A DNA stretch of 64,000 nucleotides from Flavobacterium sp. CECT 9288 (GCF_918731615.1 NZ_OU957226.1:2667501-2731500), one strand, 5' to 3'; numbered from the stretch's first letter, positions 7,931 to 20,924 are shown. Notes: generated from the sequence alone by a model not told the origin. A program made the numbers and translations.

Positions 7931-10900
7931 TTAATAGATATACTCCTCTTTATTAGCCATCATATCATTGTAATCATCTTTTGAACCTACAATTGTGTGA
8001 TCGTACTCTCTCATACCTGTACCGGCTGGGATTCTGTGACCTACAATTACATTTTCTTTCAATCCTTCTAAGTAATCAATTTTACCTGCAACTGCAGCTT
8101 CATTTAATACTTTAGTAGTTTCCTGGAACGATGCCGCAGAGATGAATGATTTAGTTTGTAACGACGCTCTTGTAATACCCTGTAATACTGGTGTTGCTGT
8201 TGCAGTTACCACATCACGAGCTACTACTAGATTTTTATCTGTACGTTTCAATAAAGAGTTTTCGTCACGCAACTCACGAGGCGTAATGATTTGTCCTTCT
8301 TTTAATACAGCTGAATCTCCAGCATCTTCTACGACTTTCATACCGTATAACTTATCGTTTTGAACGATGAAATCTTTAGTATGAATCAATTGATCTTCTA
8401 AGAATAAAGTATCACCTGGATCTTGTACTCTTACCTTACGCATCATTTGACGAATAACAACCTCGAAATGTTTGTCGTTAATTTTTACACCTTGTAAACG
8501 GTATACTTCTTGAATTTCATTTACCAAGTACTGTTGTACAGCAGCTGGACCTTGAATTCTTAAAATATCATCTGGAGTAATTGCTCCGTCAGACAATGGT
8601 ACACCTGCTCTTACGAAGTCATTTTCTTGAACAAGAATTTGACTTGATAATTTAACTAGGTATTTACGAACATCTCCGAATTTAGATTCGATAACAATTT
8701 CGCGGTTACCTCTTTTGATTTTTCCAAAAGAAACTACACCATCAATTTCAGAAACTACAGCTGGATTAGATGGATTACGAGCTTCTAACAACTCTGTAAT
8801 TCTTGGTAAACCTCCGGTAATATCTCCTGATTTAGAAGAACGACGTGGAATTTTTACCAATACTTTACCTGCTTTAATTTTCTCACCGTTTTCAACCATC
8901 AAGTGGGCTCCAACTGGTAAGTTGTAAGAACGAATTAATTCTCCATCTTTACCGTAAACCAATAATGTTGGAATTAATTTTTTAGCTCTTGATTCAGAAA
9001 TTACTTTTTCTTGGAAACCAGTTTGCTCATCGATCTCAACCATGAACGATTGTCCTTGCTCTAAATCTTCGTAAGCAATTTTACCAGTAAACTCAGAAAC
9101 AATAACTCCGTTATATGGATCCCATTTACAAATCACATCCCCTTTTGCAACAGATTGACCATCTGCAACAAAAATACTAGAACCGTAAGGAATGTTATTG
9201 GTACTTAATAAAATACCTGTTCTTTCGTCAATTAACTTTAATTCTGTAGAACGAGAAACAACGATATCAACTGAATTTCCTTCGCTATCTTCACCTTTAA
9301 CAGTTTTAAGATCTTCGATTTCAAGTTTACCAGCAAATTTAGTGATGATACTTGATTCTTCAGATATACCACCCGCAACCCCTCCAACGTGGAAAGTACG
9401 TAATGTCAACTGTGTTCCTGGTTCTCCAATAGATTGTGCTGCAATTACACCAACTGCTTCACCTCTTTGTGTCATTTTACCAGTTGCTAGGTTACGACCG
9501 TAGCACTTAGCACAAATTCCTTTTAGAGCCTCACATGTCAATGGAGAACGAACTTCAACTTTCTCGATAGGAGAAGCATCTATAACTTTCATAATCGCTT
9601 CGGTGATTTGCTCACCTGAACGAACTATTACCTCACTTGTCAAAGGATTTATTAAATCTTGTAAAACTACACGTCCTAAGATTCTCTCTCCTAATGATTC
9701 TACAATTTCTTCGTTCTTTTTCAATGCTGAAACTTCAACACCTCTTAAAGTACCACAATCATCGATGTTTACAATTACGTCTTGTGAAACGTCATGTAAT
9801 CTACGAGTCAAGTATCCAGCATCGGCTGTCTTAAGAGCGGTATCCGCAAGACCTTTACGAGCACCGTGAGTAGAGATAAAGTACTCAAGAATCGAAAGAC
9901 CTTCTTTAAAGTTAGAAAGAATTGGGTTTTCAATAATTTCACCACCACCAGCAGTAGATTTTTTAGGCTTAGCCATCAAACCACGCATACCAGTTAACTG
10001 ACGAATTTGTTCCTTAGAACCCCTCGCTCCAGAGTCAAGCATCATGTAAACAGAGTTAAATCCTTGCTGATCTTCTCTAATGTTTTTCATTGCTAACTCC
10101 GTTAACTGCGCATTAGCAGAAGTCCAAACATCAATAACTTGGTTGTAACGTTCGTTATTGGTAATAAGACCCATGTTATAATTTGCAGAAATACCTTGAA
10201 CTTGCTCTCTTGCATCAGCAATTAACTGAGGCTTTTGATCTGGAATTCTAATATCTCCTAATGAGAATGATAAACCACCTTTGAAGGCAAATTTATATCC
10301 CATATCTTTCATATTGTCCAAGAAAGCAGCAGTTGTAGGAACATCTGTACAGCTTAAAACGTGTCCAATAATATCTCTTAAGTTTTTCTTTGTCAATACG
10401 TCATTGATATAACCAGCTGCTTCAGGAACAACCTCGTTAAACAATACACGTCCAGCAGTAGTTTGAATAACTTTGTATACTAATTCACCTGCTTCGTTAA
10501 AATCTTTTGCTCTAATTTTAACACGAGCATTCAACTCTACTCTACCTTCATTCAAAGCGATATTTACCTCTTCTGCAGAATAAAAAGTAATTCCTTCACC
10601 TAAAATTTTCATTTCAGGAGTTGACAAACGTTCTTTGGTCATATAATATAGACCCAAGACCATATCCTGAGATGGTACCGTAATTGGAGCACCATTTGCA
10701 GGGTTCAAGATGTTGTGCGAACCTAACATTAATAACTGAGCCTCTAAGATAGCCTCTGGTCCTAATGGTAAGTGTACCGCCATTTGATCCCCATCAAAAT
10801 CCGCATTAAATGCCGTACAAACTAAAGGGTGCAATTGGATTGCTTTTCCTTCAATTAATTTTGGTTGGAATGCTTGAATACCTAGTCTGTGCAAAGTAGG

Positions 10901-12244
10901 AGCACGGTTTAGCAAGATTGGGTGACCTTTGATTACATTTTCAAGGATATCCCAAACTACAGGCTCTTTTTTATCAATTATTTTTTTAGCAGATTTAACT
11001 GTTTTTACAATTCCTCTTTCGATTAATTTACGAATCACAAAAGGTTTGTACAATTCAGCTGCCATATCCTTAGGAATACCGCACTCTGATAATTTTAATT
11101 CAGGTCCAACAACAATTACCGAACGAGCAGAATAATCCACACGTTTACCCAATAAGTTTTGACGGAAACGACCTTGCTTACCTTTTAACGAGTCAGAAAG
11201 TGATTTCAATGGTCTGTTTGATTCGGTTTTAACAGCAGATGCTTTACGCGTGTTGTCAAATAATGAATCTACAGATTCTTGCAACATACGTTTCTCGTTT
11301 CTCAAGATAACTTCTGGAGCTTTGATTTCCATTAATCTTTTCAAACGGTTGTTACGGATGATTACACGACGGTATAAATCATTTAAATCTGAAGTTGCAA
11401 AACGACCTCCATCAAGTGGCACAAGCGGACGCAATTCTGGTGGAATAACTGGTACCACTTTCATAATCATCCACTCAGGACGGTTTTCGCGGTTTAAGTT
11501 AGACTCACGGAAAGATTCAACTACTTGTAATCTTTTTAAAGCTTCAGTTTTACGTTGTTTAGATGTTTCATTGTTAGCGCTATGTCTTAATGAGTAAGAC
11601 AATGCATCAAGATCAATTCTTGCTAACAAATCCATAATACACTCTGCTCCCATTTTGGCAACAAATTTATTAGGATCAAAATCATCTAAATATTGGTTGT
11701 CTGCAGGAAGTGTATCTAAAATATTCAAATACTCTTCTTCGGTTAAGAAATCTAATCTTTGTAATGATTCCCCATCAGGATTTTTAGCAATACCCGCTTG
11801 GATTACTACGTATCTTTCGTAGTAAATAATCATATCTAATTTCTTAGATGGAAGACCAAGTATATAACCAATTTTGTTTGGTAAAGAACGGAAATACCAG
11901 ATGTGAGCAATTGGCACAACCAAATTGATGTGACCTACTCTATCTCTACGTACTTTTTTCTCAGTAACTTCTACACCACAACGATCACAGATAATCCCTT
12001 TGTAACGTATTCTTTTATATTTACCACAAGCACATTCAAAATCCTTTACAGGTCCGAAAATTCTTTCGCAAAATAATCCGTCACGCTCTGGTTTGTGCGT
12101 TCTGTAGTTGATTGTTTCCGGTTTTAAAACCTCTCCTCTTGATTCTTTCAAGATAGATTCAGGTGATGCAAGACCGATTGAGATTTTATTAAACCTTTTT
12201 ACAGGGTTTTTATCTTTATTGTTGTTATTTCTATTATTCATCAT
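7931..12244 (-). CDS. rpoC: RNA polymerase beta-prime subunit
   Basis: Catalytic large subunit of RNA polymerase, 1437 residues. The active-site Mg-binding motif [10 protein letters not shown] is present. The N-terminal zinc site ([19 protein letters not shown] ... CDRCGVEV) and the second zinc site ([14 protein letters not shown]) are complete. The bridge-helix/trigger-loop region is seen around [20 protein letters not shown]. It follows rpoB on the minus strand after an unusually long, hairpin-rich 300-base spacer. Start is one of two adjacent ATG codons. Confidence 0.98.
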   Translation of the reverse strand: MMNNRNNNNKDKNPVKRFNKISIGLASPESILKESRGEVLKPETINYRTHKPERDGLFCERIFGPVKDFECACGKYKRIRYKGIICDRCGVEVTEKKVRRDRVGHINLVVPIAHIWYFRSLPNKIGYILGLPSKKLDMIIYYERYVVIQAGIAKNPDGESLQRLDFLTEEEYLNILDTLPADNQYLDDFDPNKFVAKMGAECIMDLLARIDLDALSYSLRHSANNETSKQRKTEALKRLQVVESFRESNLNRENRPEWMIMKVVPVIPPELRPLVPLDGGRFATSDLNDLYRRVIIRNNRLKRLMEIKAPEVILRNEKRMLQESVDSLFDNTRKASAVKTESNRPLKSLSDSLKGKQGRFRQNLLGKRVDYSARSVIVVGPELKLSECGIPKDMAAELYKPFVIRKLIERGIVKTVKSAKKIIDKKEPVVWDILENVIKGHPILLNRAPTLHRLGIQAFQPKLIEGKAIQLHPLVCTAFNADFDGDQMAVHLPLGPEAILEAQLLMLGSHNILNPANGAPITVPSQDMVLGLYYMTKERLSTPEMKILGEGITFYSAEEVNIALNEGRVELNARVKIRAKDFNEAGELVYKVIQTTAGRVLFNEVVPEAAGYINDVLTKKNLRDIIGHVLSCTDVPTTAAFLDNMKDMGYKFAFKGGLSFSLGDIRIPDQKPQLIADAREQVQGISANYNMGLITNNERYNQVIDVWTSANAQLTELAMKNIREDQQGFNSVYMMLDSGARGSKEQIRQLTGMRGLMAKPKKSTAGGGEIIENPILSNFKEGLSILEYFISTHGARKGLADTALKTADAGYLTRRLHDVSQDVIVNIDDCGTLRGVEVSALKKNEEIVESLGERILGRVVLQDLINPLTSEVIVRSGEQITEAIMKVIDASPIEKVEVRSPLTCEALKGICAKCYGRNLATGKMTQRGEAVGVIAAQSIGEPGTQLTLRTFHVGGVAGGISEESSIITKFAGKLEIEDLKTVKGEDSEGNSVDIVVSRSTELKLIDERTGILLSTNNIPYGSSIFVADGQSVAKGDVICKWDPYNGVIVSEFTGKIAYEDLEQGQSFMVEIDEQTGFQEKVISESRAKKLIPTLLVYGKDGELIRSYNLPVGAHLMVENGEKIKAGKVLVKIPRRSSKSGDITGGLPRITELLEARNPSNPAVVSEIDGVVSFGKIKRGNREIVIESKFGDVRKYLVKLSSQILVQENDFVRAGVPLSDGAITPDDILRIQGPAAVQQYLVNEIQEVYRLQGVKINDKHFEVVIRQMMRKVRVQDPGDTLFLEDQLIHTKDFIVQNDKLYGMKVVEDAGDSAVLKEGQIITPRELRDENSLLKRTDKNLVVARDVVTATATPVLQGITRASLQTKSFISAASFQETTKVLNEAAVAGKIDYLEGLKENVIVGHRIPAGTGMREYDHTIVGSKDDYNDMMANKEEYIY

Positions 12245-12545
12245 AGTTTTTACTATTGATTTATTTGCAATTAAAAAATTGATTTGATTTTAGTCTAAAG
12301 TCAAATGTCATAAAGTTTTAAAGTCACGAATGACTATTTACTTTTGACTTTCAAACTTTTGACTTAAACACTACCTCGGGTTACTTCTCTAAACTTCAAA
12401 CCTCTTTATTTTGAAGTGCTAATTATAAAAATCTAAGAGTTTTTATAAAAAATCGGAACGGGTTACGGGTCTAAATCCTAAAAACTTATATAAAAGCCAA
12501 AGTAGAGATGCGATTAATCGCATCTCTACAGTTGACAAAATTTAT
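12245..12545. other. hairpin-rich rpoB-rpoC spacer
   Basis: This 301-base spacer holds at least four dyads: AAAGTCAAAtGTCAT with ATGAC...TTTTGACTTT (12297-12351), ACTTCAAA/TTTGAAGT (12393-12417), TTATAAAAA/TTTTTATAA (12423-12448), and a perfect 28-bp palindrome (12502-12529). No ORF. rpoB-rpoC spacers are usually much shorter. Confidence 0.65.
12502..12529. repeat. 28-bp perfect palindrome
   Basis: The half-site GTAGAGATGCGATT is followed by its exact reverse complement. Palindromes of the type GTAGAGRYGC...GCRYCTCTAC occur, from memory, as dispersed intergenic repeats in several phyla. It lies 16 bases downstream of the rpoB stop codon. Confidence 0.85.
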
Positions 12546-15500
12546 TTATTCTTCTAAACGAATATCAAGTCCAAGACCTTTCAATTCATGCATCAATACA
12601 TTGAATGATTCAGGTAATCCTGGTTCTGGCATAGACTCTCCTTTAACGATTGCCTCGTACGTTTTAGCTCTACCAATTACGTCGTCAGATTTCACTGTCA
12701 AGATTTCACGAAGTGTACTAGAAGCTCCATAAGCCTCAAGTGCCCAAACCTCCATCTCTCCAAAACGTTGACCTCCAAATTGAGCTTTACCTCCAAGTGG
12801 TTGTTGAGTGATTAAAGAGTACGGCCCGATAGAACGTGCGTGCATCTTGTCATCAACCATGTGACCTAATTTCAACATATAGATAACACCTACAGTTGCA
12901 GCTTGGTGGAAACGCTCTCCAGTACCACCATCATACAAATGCGTATGACCAAAACGAGGTACTCCAGCTTCATCAGTTAAAGCATTGATTTCGTCTAAAG
13001 ATGCTCCATCAAAAATTGGTGTAGCAAATTTTCTACCCAAGTTCATACCAGCCCATCCTAATACCGTTTCATAAATCTGACCAATGTTCATACGAGAAGG
13101 TACCCCAAGTGGGTTCAACACGATATCAACTGGTGTTCCATCTTCAAGGAAAGGCATATCTTCATGACGCACGATACGAGCAACAATACCTTTGTTACCG
13201 TGACGACCCGCCATTTTATCACCCACTTTTAACTTACGTTTTTTCGCGATGTATACTTTAGCTAATTTCAAAATTCCTGCTGGCAATTCATCTCCAACAG
13301 TAATCGTGAATTTCTCTCTACGTAATGCACCTTGTAAGTCGTTCAATTTAATTTTATAGTTATGAATTAAATCATTAACCATAGTATTAGTAGCATCATC
13401 AGCTACCCATTGACCTTTACTTAAGTGAGCAAAATCCTCTACTGCATAAAGCATTTTTTGAGTATATTTTTTACCTTTTGGTAAAACTTCTTCACCCAAA
13501 TCATTCATTACACCTTGAGATGTTTTTCCGTTAACGATCAAGAAAAGTTTTTCAACTAATTTGTCTTTCAATTCAACAAATTTCACTTCAAACTCCATTT
13601 CAAGTGCACCTAAAGCATCCTTGTCTTGTGTACGTTTACGCTTATCTTTTACCGCTCTTGCAAACAATTTCTTGTCTAAAACAACACCATGTAAAGAAGG
13701 AGAAGCTTTCAAAGAAGCATCTTTAACATCACCTGCTTTGTCCCCGAAGATTGCACGAAGCAATTTCTCTTCCGGCGTAGGATCTGATTCTCCTTTTGGA
13801 GTAATCTTTCCGATAAGAATGTCACCAGGTTTTACCTCGGCACCAATTCTAATCATACCGTTTTCATCCAAATCTTTAGTAGCTTCTTCAGAAACGTTAG
13901 GAATATCATTCGTTAATTCTTCGTTACCTAATTTAGTATCTCTAACCTCTAATGAATAATCATCAACGTGGATAGAAGTAAAAATATCGTCACGAACTAC
14001 TTTTTCAGAAATTACAATCGCATCCTCAAAATTGTAACCTTTCCAAGGCATAAACGCCACTTTCAAGTTACGTCCAAGAGCTAACTCTCCATTTTGAGTT
14101 GCGTAACCTTCCGATAGTACTTGACCAGCAACAACTCTATCCCCTTTTCTTACGATAGGTTTAAGGTTGATACTTGTACCTTGGTTGGTTTTTCTAAATT
14201 TAATTAAATTATATGTTTTTTCATCTGGTTCAAAACTAACCATTCTTTCTTCCTCAGAACGATCGTATTTGATAGTGATTATATTAGCATCAACGTACTC
14301 AATAACTCCATCACCTTCAGCATTTATCAACACTCTAGAATCAGAAGCAACTTGACGCTCTAAACCTGTACCTACAATTGGAGCTTCAGGACGAATCAAA
14401 GGAACCGCCTGACGCATCATGTTAGATCCCATCAAGGCTCTGTTCGCATCATCATGTTCCAAGAAAGGAATCAAAGATGCAGAAATTGATGCAATCTGGT
14501 TAGGCGCAACGTCAGTATAATCAACTTTTGAAGGCTCAATTACTGGGAAATCACCTTCTTGACGAGCAATAACATCCTCAGCAGTAATTTTACCAGCAGC
14601 ATCCATTTGAATGTTTGCTTGTGCAATCAACATACCTTCTTCTTCTTCAGCACTTAAGTAAACTGGAGTAGACTCTAAATCTACAACTCCGTTAGTTACT
14701 TTACGGTAAGGTGTTTCAATGAAACCCATTCCGTTTACTTTAGCATAAACACCAAGAGATGAAATCAAACCAATGTTTGGTCCCTCTGGAGTTTCAATTG
14801 GACATAAACGTCCGTAATGCGTATAGTGAACGTCACGTACCTCAAAACCAGCTCTCTCTCTCGAAAGTCCACCTGGTCCTAGTGCAGATAATCTTCTCTT
14901 GTGCGTAATCTCTGCTAATGGATTTGTTTGATCCATAAACTGAGACAACTGGTTTGTTCCAAAGAAAGAGTTGATTACAGATGATAATGTTTTAGCATTA
15001 ATCAAATCTATCGGTGTAAACACCTCATTATCTCTAACGTTCATTCTCTCACGAATGGTTCTAGCCATACGAGCTAAACCAACACCAAATTGTTGAGACA
15101 ATTGCTCTCCAACTGTTCTTACACGACGATTAGATAAGTGATCAATATCATCAATCTCAGCTTTTGAGTTGATTAATTCAATCAAATATTTAACAATAGT
15201 GATGATATCCTCTTTGGTCAAGACTTGCTTTTCCATTGGGGTATCTAAACCTAATTTTTTATTAATTCTATAACGACCTACTTCACCTAAGTTATAACGT
15301 TGATCAGAGAAAAATAATTTATCAATGATACCACGAGCGGTTTCCTCATCAGGCGGTTCAGCGTTACGTAATTGTCTGTAGATATGCTCAACAGCCTCTT
15401 TTTCAGAGTTTGTTGGGTCTTTTTGTAAGGTATTATGAATGATCGCATAATCACCTTGATTTGCATCTTCTTTGTGTAACAAAATAGATTTAACGTTAGA

Positions 15501-16358
15501 ATCAATGATCTCTTCTACATTATCTTTATCGATAATTGTATCTCTATCAAGGATTATTTCGTTACGTTCGATAGAAACTACCTCACCAGTATCTTCATCA
15601 ACAAAATCTTCATGCCATGTATTCAATACACGTGCCGCTAATTTTCTACCGATATATTTTTTAAGACCTGTTTTCGAAACCTTAATTTCTTCAGCAAGAT
15701 CAAAAATTTCAAGAATATCCTTATCTCTTTCAAAACCAATAGCTCTGAATAAAGTTGTTACAGGAAGTTTTTTCTTTCTATCAATATAAGCATACATTAC
15801 ACTATTGATATCTGTAGAAAATTCAATCCAAGAACCTTTAAACGGAATTACTCTCGCAGAATACAATTTTGTCCCATTGGCATGGAATGATTGACCAAAG
15901 AAAACTCCAGGCGAACGATGTAATTGAGATACAACTACACGCTCAGCACCATTGATTACAAAAGTACCACTTGGTGTCATATAAGGAATTGTTCCTAAAT
16001 AAACATCTTGAACAATCGTTTCAAAATCTTCGTGTTCTGGGTCGGTACAATATAGTTTTAACCTAGCTTTTAAAGGTACACTATAGGTAAGACCTCTTTC
16101 TATACATTCTTGAATTGTATAACGTGGTGGGTCTACAAAGTAATCAAGGAATTCTAATACGAAATTATTTCTCGTATCAGTAATTGGAAAATTCTCCATG
16201 AAGGTATTGTAAAGCCCTTCGTCACCTCTTTCGTCTGATTTAGTTTCTAATTGAAAAAAATCTTTAAACGATTTAACCTGAACATCTAGAAAATCTGGAT
16301 AATCAGGAATGTTTTTAGTTGAGGCAAAATTCAATCTTTCAGTCTGATTTGTTAGCAT
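12546..16358 (-). CDS. rpoB: RNA polymerase beta subunit
   Basis: Catalytic beta subunit, 1270 residues. The rifampicin-binding region is seen in [47 protein letters not shown], split as usual. The C-terminal [17 protein letters not shown] insert and the [18 protein letters not shown] clamp motif are intact. The start is ATG at 16358; an in-frame TTG directly before it was not used. A terminator-like hairpin lies between rplL and rpoB, as expected for attenuated read-through from the ribosomal genes. Confidence 0.98.
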   Translation of the reverse strand: MLTNQTERLNFASTKNIPDYPDFLDVQVKSFKDFFQLETKSDERGDEGLYNTFMENFPITDTRNNFVLEFLDYFVDPPRYTIQECIERGLTYSVPLKARLKLYCTDPEHEDFETIVQDVYLGTIPYMTPSGTFVINGAERVVVSQLHRSPGVFFGQSFHANGTKLYSARVIPFKGSWIEFSTDINSVMYAYIDRKKKLPVTTLFRAIGFERDKDILEIFDLAEEIKVSKTGLKKYIGRKLAARVLNTWHEDFVDEDTGEVVSIERNEIILDRDTIIDKDNVEEIIDSNVKSILLHKEDANQGDYAIIHNTLQKDPTNSEKEAVEHIYRQLRNAEPPDEETARGIIDKLFFSDQRYNLGEVGRYRINKKLGLDTPMEKQVLTKEDIITIVKYLIELINSKAEIDDIDHLSNRRVRTVGEQLSQQFGVGLARMARTIRERMNVRDNEVFTPIDLINAKTLSSVINSFFGTNQLSQFMDQTNPLAEITHKRRLSALGPGGLSRERAGFEVRDVHYTHYGRLCPIETPEGPNIGLISSLGVYAKVNGMGFIETPYRKVTNGVVDLESTPVYLSAEEEEGMLIAQANIQMDAAGKITAEDVIARQEGDFPVIEPSKVDYTDVAPNQIASISASLIPFLEHDDANRALMGSNMMRQAVPLIRPEAPIVGTGLERQVASDSRVLINAEGDGVIEYVDANIITIKYDRSEEERMVSFEPDEKTYNLIKFRKTNQGTSINLKPIVRKGDRVVAGQVLSEGYATQNGELALGRNLKVAFMPWKGYNFEDAIVISEKVVRDDIFTSIHVDDYSLEVRDTKLGNEELTNDIPNVSEEATKDLDENGMIRIGAEVKPGDILIGKITPKGESDPTPEEKLLRAIFGDKAGDVKDASLKASPSLHGVVLDKKLFARAVKDKRKRTQDKDALGALEMEFEVKFVELKDKLVEKLFLIVNGKTSQGVMNDLGEEVLPKGKKYTQKMLYAVEDFAHLSKGQWVADDATNTMVNDLIHNYKIKLNDLQGALRREKFTITVGDELPAGILKLAKVYIAKKRKLKVGDKMAGRHGNKGIVARIVRHEDMPFLEDGTPVDIVLNPLGVPSRMNIGQIYETVLGWAGMNLGRKFATPIFDGASLDEINALTDEAGVPRFGHTHLYDGGTGERFHQAATVGVIYMLKLGHMVDDKMHARSIGPYSLITQQPLGGKAQFGGQRFGEMEVWALEAYGASSTLREILTVKSDDVIGRAKTYEAIVKGESMPEPGLPESFNVLMHELKGLGLDIRLEE

Positions 16359-16562
16359 CAATGAACAAAATTTTGATTAAAAAGTAATTTTATTATACAA
16401 ATAACAAGCTATTTGTATGATTATTTCACATGCATTACATCTTTTAAAAATTAATTAAGGATAACTACTTTCTTATTATCTATTAATTTTTTTTCATCGT
16501 AATGGGTAAAATATATTTCGATAAATAAAAAAAGCATCTAAAAACACTAGATTTTAATTATA

Positions 16563-16610
16563 CGAAAAAATGGTTTAGGTCAAAAGGTGATTAAACCCAT
16601 GACCTAAACC
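16563..16610 (-). terminator. rplL-rpoB attenuator/terminator hairpin
   Basis: An 11-bp perfect stem (GGTTTAGGTCA with TGACCTAAACC, 17-base loop) is followed on the minus strand by ATTTTTTCG. Located between rplL and rpoB, it probably gives partial termination, since rpoB has no recognisable promoter here. Confidence 0.75.
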
Positions 16611-16632
16611 GTATTCATTAAACGGAGTTTAA

Positions 16633-17001
16633 TTATTTAAGCTCAACAACAGCTCCAGCTTCTTCTAAAGATTTTTTAAGACCTTCAGCCTCTTCTTTAG
16701 TTACACCTTCTTTAACGTTACTTGGAGCGCTATCAACTACATCTTTAGCTTCTTTCAAACCTAAACCTGTAAGTTCTTTAACTAATTTTACAACTGCTAA
16801 TTTAGAAGCACCAGCCTCTTTCAATACAACTGTAAATTCAGTTTGAACATCTTCAGCAGCAGCTTCACCACCACCTGAAACTACTACAGCTGCCGCAGCT
16901 GGTTCGATTCCGTACTCATCTTTTAATATTGTTGCTAATTCGTTAACTTCTTTAACTGTAAGGTTAACTAATTGTTCTGCGAATTGTTTCAAATCTGCCA
17001 T
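16633..17001 (-). CDS. rplL: 50S ribosomal protein L7/L12 (bL12)
   Basis: Stalk protein that recruits translation GTPases. 122 residues: N-terminal dimerisation helices ([23 protein letters not shown]), an Ala/Gly-rich hinge around residues 35-50, and the C-terminal factor-binding domain ([20 protein letters not shown]). It follows rplJ by 86 bases. Confidence 0.97.
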   Translation of the reverse strand: MADLKQFAEQLVNLTVKEVNELATILKDEYGIEPAAAAVVVSGGGEAAAEDVQTEFTVVLKEAGASKLAVVKLVKELTGLGLKEAKDVVDSAPSNVKEGVTKEEAEGLKKSLEEAGAVVELK

Positions 17002-17087
17002 TTTTTTATCGTTTTAAAATGATTTGTAAAATATAATTTATTTATTGTGCGCGTAATTCAAATAATATTAGATAAAATCTAAAATTA

Positions 17088-17600
17088 TTAAGCTTCAACT
17101 TCTTCAGAGACTTCTTCGCTACCAGCGAATTGGTTTTGTAAAGCAGAAATAACTCTCTGTGCAGGTGATTGTAATAATCCAATGATTTCACCAATAAGCT
17201 CTTCTTTAGATTTGATAGTTGCTAATGCATCTAATTGATCGTCACCTAAATAAATTTCAGAGTTAATGTAAGCACCTTTTAAAATTGGCTTAGCTGATTT
17301 TTTTCTAAAATCTTTAATGATTTTTCCTGGAGCATTAGCCACATCTGAAATAAAGATAGCGCTATTACCACTCAATACTGAAGGTAAATCACCATAATCA
17401 TTATCAGAAGCTTCCATTGCTTTTGCAAGCAAAGTGTTTTTTACAACCTCTAATTTTATACCTGCTTTAAAACAAGCTCTTCTTAAACTTGAAGTAGTTT
17501 CTGCGTTAAGTCCTGAAATATCAGATACATATATAATATTTGTACCAGCTAACTGTGCAGTTAAATTTTCAATCGCGATTGATTTTTCTTCTCTAGTCAT
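17088..17600 (-). CDS. rplJ: 50S ribosomal protein L10 (uL10)
   Basis: Base of the ribosomal stalk. 170 residues; the N-terminal rRNA-binding domain has SSLRRACFKAGIKLEVVKNTLLAKA and the C-terminus carries a short helix for L12 dimers. Lies 22 bases after rplA in the same direction, in the order rplK-rplA-rplJ-rplL. Confidence 0.96.
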   Translation of the reverse strand: MTREEKSIAIENLTAQLAGTNIIYVSDISGLNAETTSSLRRACFKAGIKLEVVKNTLLAKAMEASDNDYGDLPSVLSGNSAIFISDVANAPGKIIKDFRKKSAKPILKGAYINSEIYLGDDQLDALATIKSKEELIGEIIGLLQSPAQRVISALQNQFAGSEEVSEEVEA

Positions 17601-17622
17601 ACTAAAAGTTATTAACTACCAA

Positions 17623-18312
17623 TTATACTGCTTTAGGATCCAATGCAATAGCAGGACTCATTGTGCTTGTAAGGTGTATACCTTTAATGTATGTACCTTT
17701 AGCAGCAGTTGGCTTAAGTTTAATTAATGTTTGAATAATTTCGTGTGCATTGTCATAGATTTGCTCAGCTCCAAAAGAAACTTTACCAATTCCAGCATGA
17801 ACAATTCCAGTTTTATCAACTTTAAAGTCAATTTTACCAGCTTTAACCTCTTGAACAGCTTTAGCAACATCCATAGTCACTGTACCTGTTTTAGGGTTTG
17901 GCATTAAACCTCTTGGTCCTAATATACGACCTAAAGGACCTAATTTACCCATAACAGCTGGCATCGTGATAATTACATCAACATCTGTCCAACCATCTTT
18001 GATTTTTTGTAAATAGTCATCAAGACCTACATAATCAGCACCAGCTGCTAAAGCCTCAGCTTCTTTATCTGGAGTAACTAATGCTAAAACTTTTACATCT
18101 TTACCAGTACCGTGAGGTAATGTAACAACACCTCTTACCATTTGATTCGCTTTTCTTGGATCTACACCCAAACGTACTGCGATATCAACAGACTCATCAA
18201 ATTTTGCAGAAGCTATAACTTTGATTAATGCAGCAGCATCTTTCAAAGAGTATAGTTTGTTCTTCTCAATTTTAGAAGCAGCCTCTTTTTGCTTTTTTGT
18301 TAATTTTGCCAT
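17623..18312 (-). CDS. rplA: 50S ribosomal protein L1 (uL1)
   Basis: L1-stalk protein, 229 residues. The family signature is visible in [19 protein letters not shown] and [11 protein letters not shown]. In many bacteria L1 also represses its own operon; no specific operator was identified here. It lies 13 bases after rplK. Confidence 0.97.
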   Translation of the reverse strand: MAKLTKKQKEAASKIEKNKLYSLKDAAALIKVIASAKFDESVDIAVRLGVDPRKANQMVRGVVTLPHGTGKDVKVLALVTPDKEAEALAAGADYVGLDDYLQKIKDGWTDVDVIITMPAVMGKLGPLGRILGPRGLMPNPKTGTVTMDVAKAVQEVKAGKIDFKVDKTGIVHAGIGKVSFGAEQIYDNAHEIIQTLIKLKPTAAKGTYIKGIHLTSTMSPAIALDPKAV

Positions 18313-18325
18313 TTCTTTCTCTTAA

Positions 18326-18763
18326 TTAAAAAGGAGCATCTCCTGATACAGTTATACCCATAGATCTAGCAGTTCCAGCGATCATGCTCATTGCAGATTC
18401 GATTGTGAATGCATTTAAATCTACCATTTTATCCTCAGCTATCGCCTTGATAACATCCCAAGTAACACTTGCTACTTTTTTACGATTTGGTTCACCTGAT
18501 CCAGACTTTAGCTTTGCAGCCTCCAATAATTGAACGGCAGCTGGAGGAGTTTTTACAACAAAATCAAATGATTTGTCTTTATACACAGTAATTTGTACTG
18601 GGCATATTTTGCCAGGTTTATCTTGTGTTCTAGCATTAAACTGCTTACAGAACTCCATGATATTAACCCCAGCAGCTCCTAAAGCAGGTCCAACCGGTGG
18701 CGACGGATTCGCAGCACCTCCCTTAACTTGTAGTTTAACTACCTTACTAATTTCTTTAGCCAT
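18326..18763 (-). CDS. rplK: 50S ribosomal protein L11 (uL11)
   Basis: GTPase-centre protein, 145 residues. The N-terminal Pro-rich motif [20 protein letters not shown] and the C-terminal rRNA-binding domain ending [12 protein letters not shown] are complete. It follows nusG by 67 bases. Confidence 0.97.
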   Translation of the reverse strand: MAKEISKVVKLQVKGGAANPSPPVGPALGAAGVNIMEFCKQFNARTQDKPGKICPVQITVYKDKSFDFVVKTPPAAVQLLEAAKLKSGSGEPNRKKVASVTWDVIKAIAEDKMVDLNAFTIESAMSMIAGTARSMGITVSGDAPF

Positions 18764-18830
18764 TTTTTAAAAAATTTAACACCATAATCATTGGAAGCGA
18801 TTACAGTGGATATTATAGATGTAACAAAAA

Positions 18831-19382
18831 TTATACTTTTTCAACTTGCATAAAACTAAGTTCTAATGGTGTTTTTCTACCAAAAATTTTAACCATTACT
18901 TCTAGTTTACGCTTTTCTTCATTTATTTTTTCAACTGAACCATTAAATCCATTAAATGGACCATCAATCACTTTAATTGTCTCTCCTACATTAAAAGGAA
19001 TAGATCTAGTATCAGTATTTACAGCAAGTTCATCAACCTTACCTAACATTCTGTTAACCTCAGACATCCTTAAAGGAACAGGCTCTCCACCTTTAATCTC
19101 ACCTAAAAAACCAATAACGCTAGTAATTGATTTTATGATATGAGGTATTTCTCCAACAAGATTCGCTTCTATCATGACATAGCCAGGAAAGTAAACTTTA
19201 TCTTTAACTAATTTTTTCCCTTCTTTAACAGTTACTACTTTTTCAGTAGGAACTAGAACTTGAGAAACATAATCAGTCATTTCTAATCTTGCAATTTCAG
19301 TCTCAATATAAGCTTTAACTTTATTTTCTTGGCCACTTACCGCTCTAACGACATACCATTTTTTAACATTCACATCTGCCAT
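18831..19382 (-). CDS. nusG: transcription elongation factor NusG
   Basis: Processivity and transcription-translation coupling factor. 183 residues: NGN domain starting KKWYVVRAVSGQENKVKAYIE and with FPGYVMIEA, then a KOW domain (FNVGETIKVIDGPFNGFNGSVEKIN). It lies 10 bases after secE, the usual gene order. Confidence 0.97.
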   Translation of the reverse strand: MADVNVKKWYVVRAVSGQENKVKAYIETEIARLEMTDYVSQVLVPTEKVVTVKEGKKLVKDKVYFPGYVMIEANLVGEIPHIIKSITSVIGFLGEIKGGEPVPLRMSEVNRMLGKVDELAVNTDTRSIPFNVGETIKVIDGPFNGFNGSVEKINEEKRKLEVMVKIFGRKTPLELSFMQVEKV

Positions 19383-19392
19383 AACAAAAAAA

Positions 19393-19590
19393 TTAAGCTT
19401 TTATCCAGTTAAAAAATCCTGCTAAAGCTTTTGCGAAAATTTCATCAACTCCCCATGTTCCCAAGGCAAATAAAACAGAAAAAACAGCCACAACAATCGT
19501 GAGACGTTGTACCTCAGACCATTCTGGCCAAGTTACATTTGATTTCAATTCTTCAAATGCTTCTGATATGTAATTTACAACTTTTGTCAT
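19393..19590 (-). CDS. secE: preprotein translocase subunit SecE
   Basis: Small essential subunit of the SecYEG channel. 65 residues with the SecE motif ELKSNVTWPEWSEVQRLT followed by one membrane segment (IVVAVFSVLFALGTWGVDEIF). It sits directly after tRNA-Trp and before nusG. Confidence 0.95.
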   Translation of the reverse strand: MTKVVNYISEAFEELKSNVTWPEWSEVQRLTIVVAVFSVLFALGTWGVDEIFAKALAGFFNWIKA

Positions 19591-19606
19591 TGTGATATAT
19601 TTTTTG

Positions 19607-19677
19607 CACGGGCGGAGGGATTCGAACCCCCATCAACGGTTTTGGAGACCGCTATTCTACCCTTGAACTACGCCCGT
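19607..19677 (-). tRNA. tRNA-Trp (CCA anticodon)
   Basis: A 71-base cloverleaf: acceptor ACGGGCG/CGCCCGT, anticodon stem-loop GCGGT-CTCCAAA-ACCGT, TPsiC arm GGGGG-TTCGAAT-CCCTC. CCA is not encoded. Lies between tuf and secE, the typical Bacteroidota position. Confidence 0.96.
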
Positions 19678-19684
19678 AGAATAA

Positions 19685-19717
19685 AAAACAATGTCGTCGT
19701 TAAACGACATTGTTTTT
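19685..19717 (-). terminator. terminator after tuf
   Basis: AAAAACAATGTCGT pairs with ACGACATTGTTTTT around a 6-base loop, with T-runs on both sides. It separates tuf from tRNA-Trp and secE. Confidence 0.8.
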
Positions 19718-19736
19718 GAATTTATTTTTTTGTAGA

Positions 19737-20924
19737 TTAACCTACAATCTCAGTAACTTGTCCAGCTCCTACTGTTCTACCACCTTCACGGATAGCGAAA
19801 CGTAAACCAACGCTCATTGCGATTGGGCTTAACAAAGATACATTGATAGTTAAGTTATCTCCTGGCATTACCATCTCTACACCTTCTGGTAAAGTGATAA
19901 CTCCTGTTACGTCAGTTGTACGTACATAGAACTGTGGACGGTAGTTGTTATGAAATGGAGTGTGACGTCCACCTTCTTCTTTTTTCAAGATATAAACCTC
20001 AGCTTTGAAAGTTGCGTGTGGCTTAACAGATCCTGGCTTAATGATAACCATTCCTCTTTTGATAGATTCTTTATCAACACCTCTTAACAATAAACCTACG
20101 TTATCTCCAGCTTCACCTCTATCAAGGATTTTACGGAACATCTCAACTCCAGTGATAGTAGAAGTCAATTTTTCAGCTCCCATACCAATGATTTCAACTG
20201 GATCTCCTGTATTAGCAATACCTGTTTCGATACGACCTGTAGCAACAGTTCCACGACCAGTAATTGTAAATACATCCTCAACTGGCATCAAGAAAGGCTT
20301 ATCTGTATCTCTGATTGGCTCTTCGATCCAAGAATCTACAGCCTCCATCAATTCAAGAATTTTAGGTACCCAAGCAGCATCATTATTCAATCCACCTAAA
20401 GCAGAACCTTGAATAACTGGACAGTTGTCTCCATCGTACTCATAGAAAGACAATAAGTCTCTAATTTCCATTTCAACCAACTCTAATAACTCAGCATCAT
20501 CAACCATATCCACTTTGTTCATGAAAACTACCATTCTAGGAATACCTACTTGGCGACCTAAAAGGATGTGCTCACGTGTTTGTGGCATTGGCCCATCAGT
20601 TGCAGCTACAACAAGAATAGCTCCATCCATTTGAGCAGCTCCTGTAACCATGTTCTTCACGTAATCCGCGTGACCTGGACAGTCAACGTGTGCATAGTGA
20701 CGATTAGCAGTTTCGTACTCAACGTGCGATGTATTAATTGTAATACCTCTTTCTTTTTCTTCAGGAGCATTATCAATTTGATCAAATGATTTTGCTTGAC
20801 AGTAACCAGCATCAGATAATACTTTTGTGATTGCTGCTGTTAAAGTAGTTTTACCGTGATCTACGTGTCCGATCGTACCAATATTTAAGTGTGGTTTCGA
20901 ACGGTTAAAGGTTTCTTTTGCCAT
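19737..20924 (-). CDS. tuf: elongation factor Tu
   Basis: Delivers aminoacyl-tRNA to the ribosome. 395 residues: [11 protein letters not shown] (G1, about 19-29), [14 protein letters not shown] (switch I), DCPGHADY (G3), NKVDMVD (G4), then the two beta-barrel domains ending in [16 protein letters not shown]. It is embedded in a tRNA cluster, with its own terminator. Confidence 0.98.
   Translation of the reverse strand: MAKETFNRSKPHLNIGTIGHVDHGKTTLTAAITKVLSDAGYCQAKSFDQIDNAPEEKERGITINTSHVEYETANRHYAHVDCPGHADYVKNMVTGAAQMDGAILVVAATDGPMPQTREHILLGRQVGIPRMVVFMNKVDMVDDAELLELVEMEIRDLLSFYEYDGDNCPVIQGSALGGLNNDAAWVPKILELMEAVDSWIEEPIRDTDKPFLMPVEDVFTITGRGTVATGRIETGIANTGDPVEIIGMGAEKLTSTITGVEMFRKILDRGEAGDNVGLLLRGVDKESIKRGMVIIKPGSVKPHATFKAEVYILKKEEGGRHTPFHNNYRPQFYVRTTDVTGVITLPEGVEMVMPGDNLTINVSLLSPIAMSVGLRFAIREGGRTVGAGQVTEIVG

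Noticed and set aside
8142..9869. Several plus-strand ORFs of 60-100 codons inside rpoC
   Set aside because: They are antisense shadows of a highly conserved coding sequence and resemble no family.
13561..13959. 132-codon plus-strand ORF inside rpoB
   Set aside because: Shadow of rpoB; no promoter or family match.
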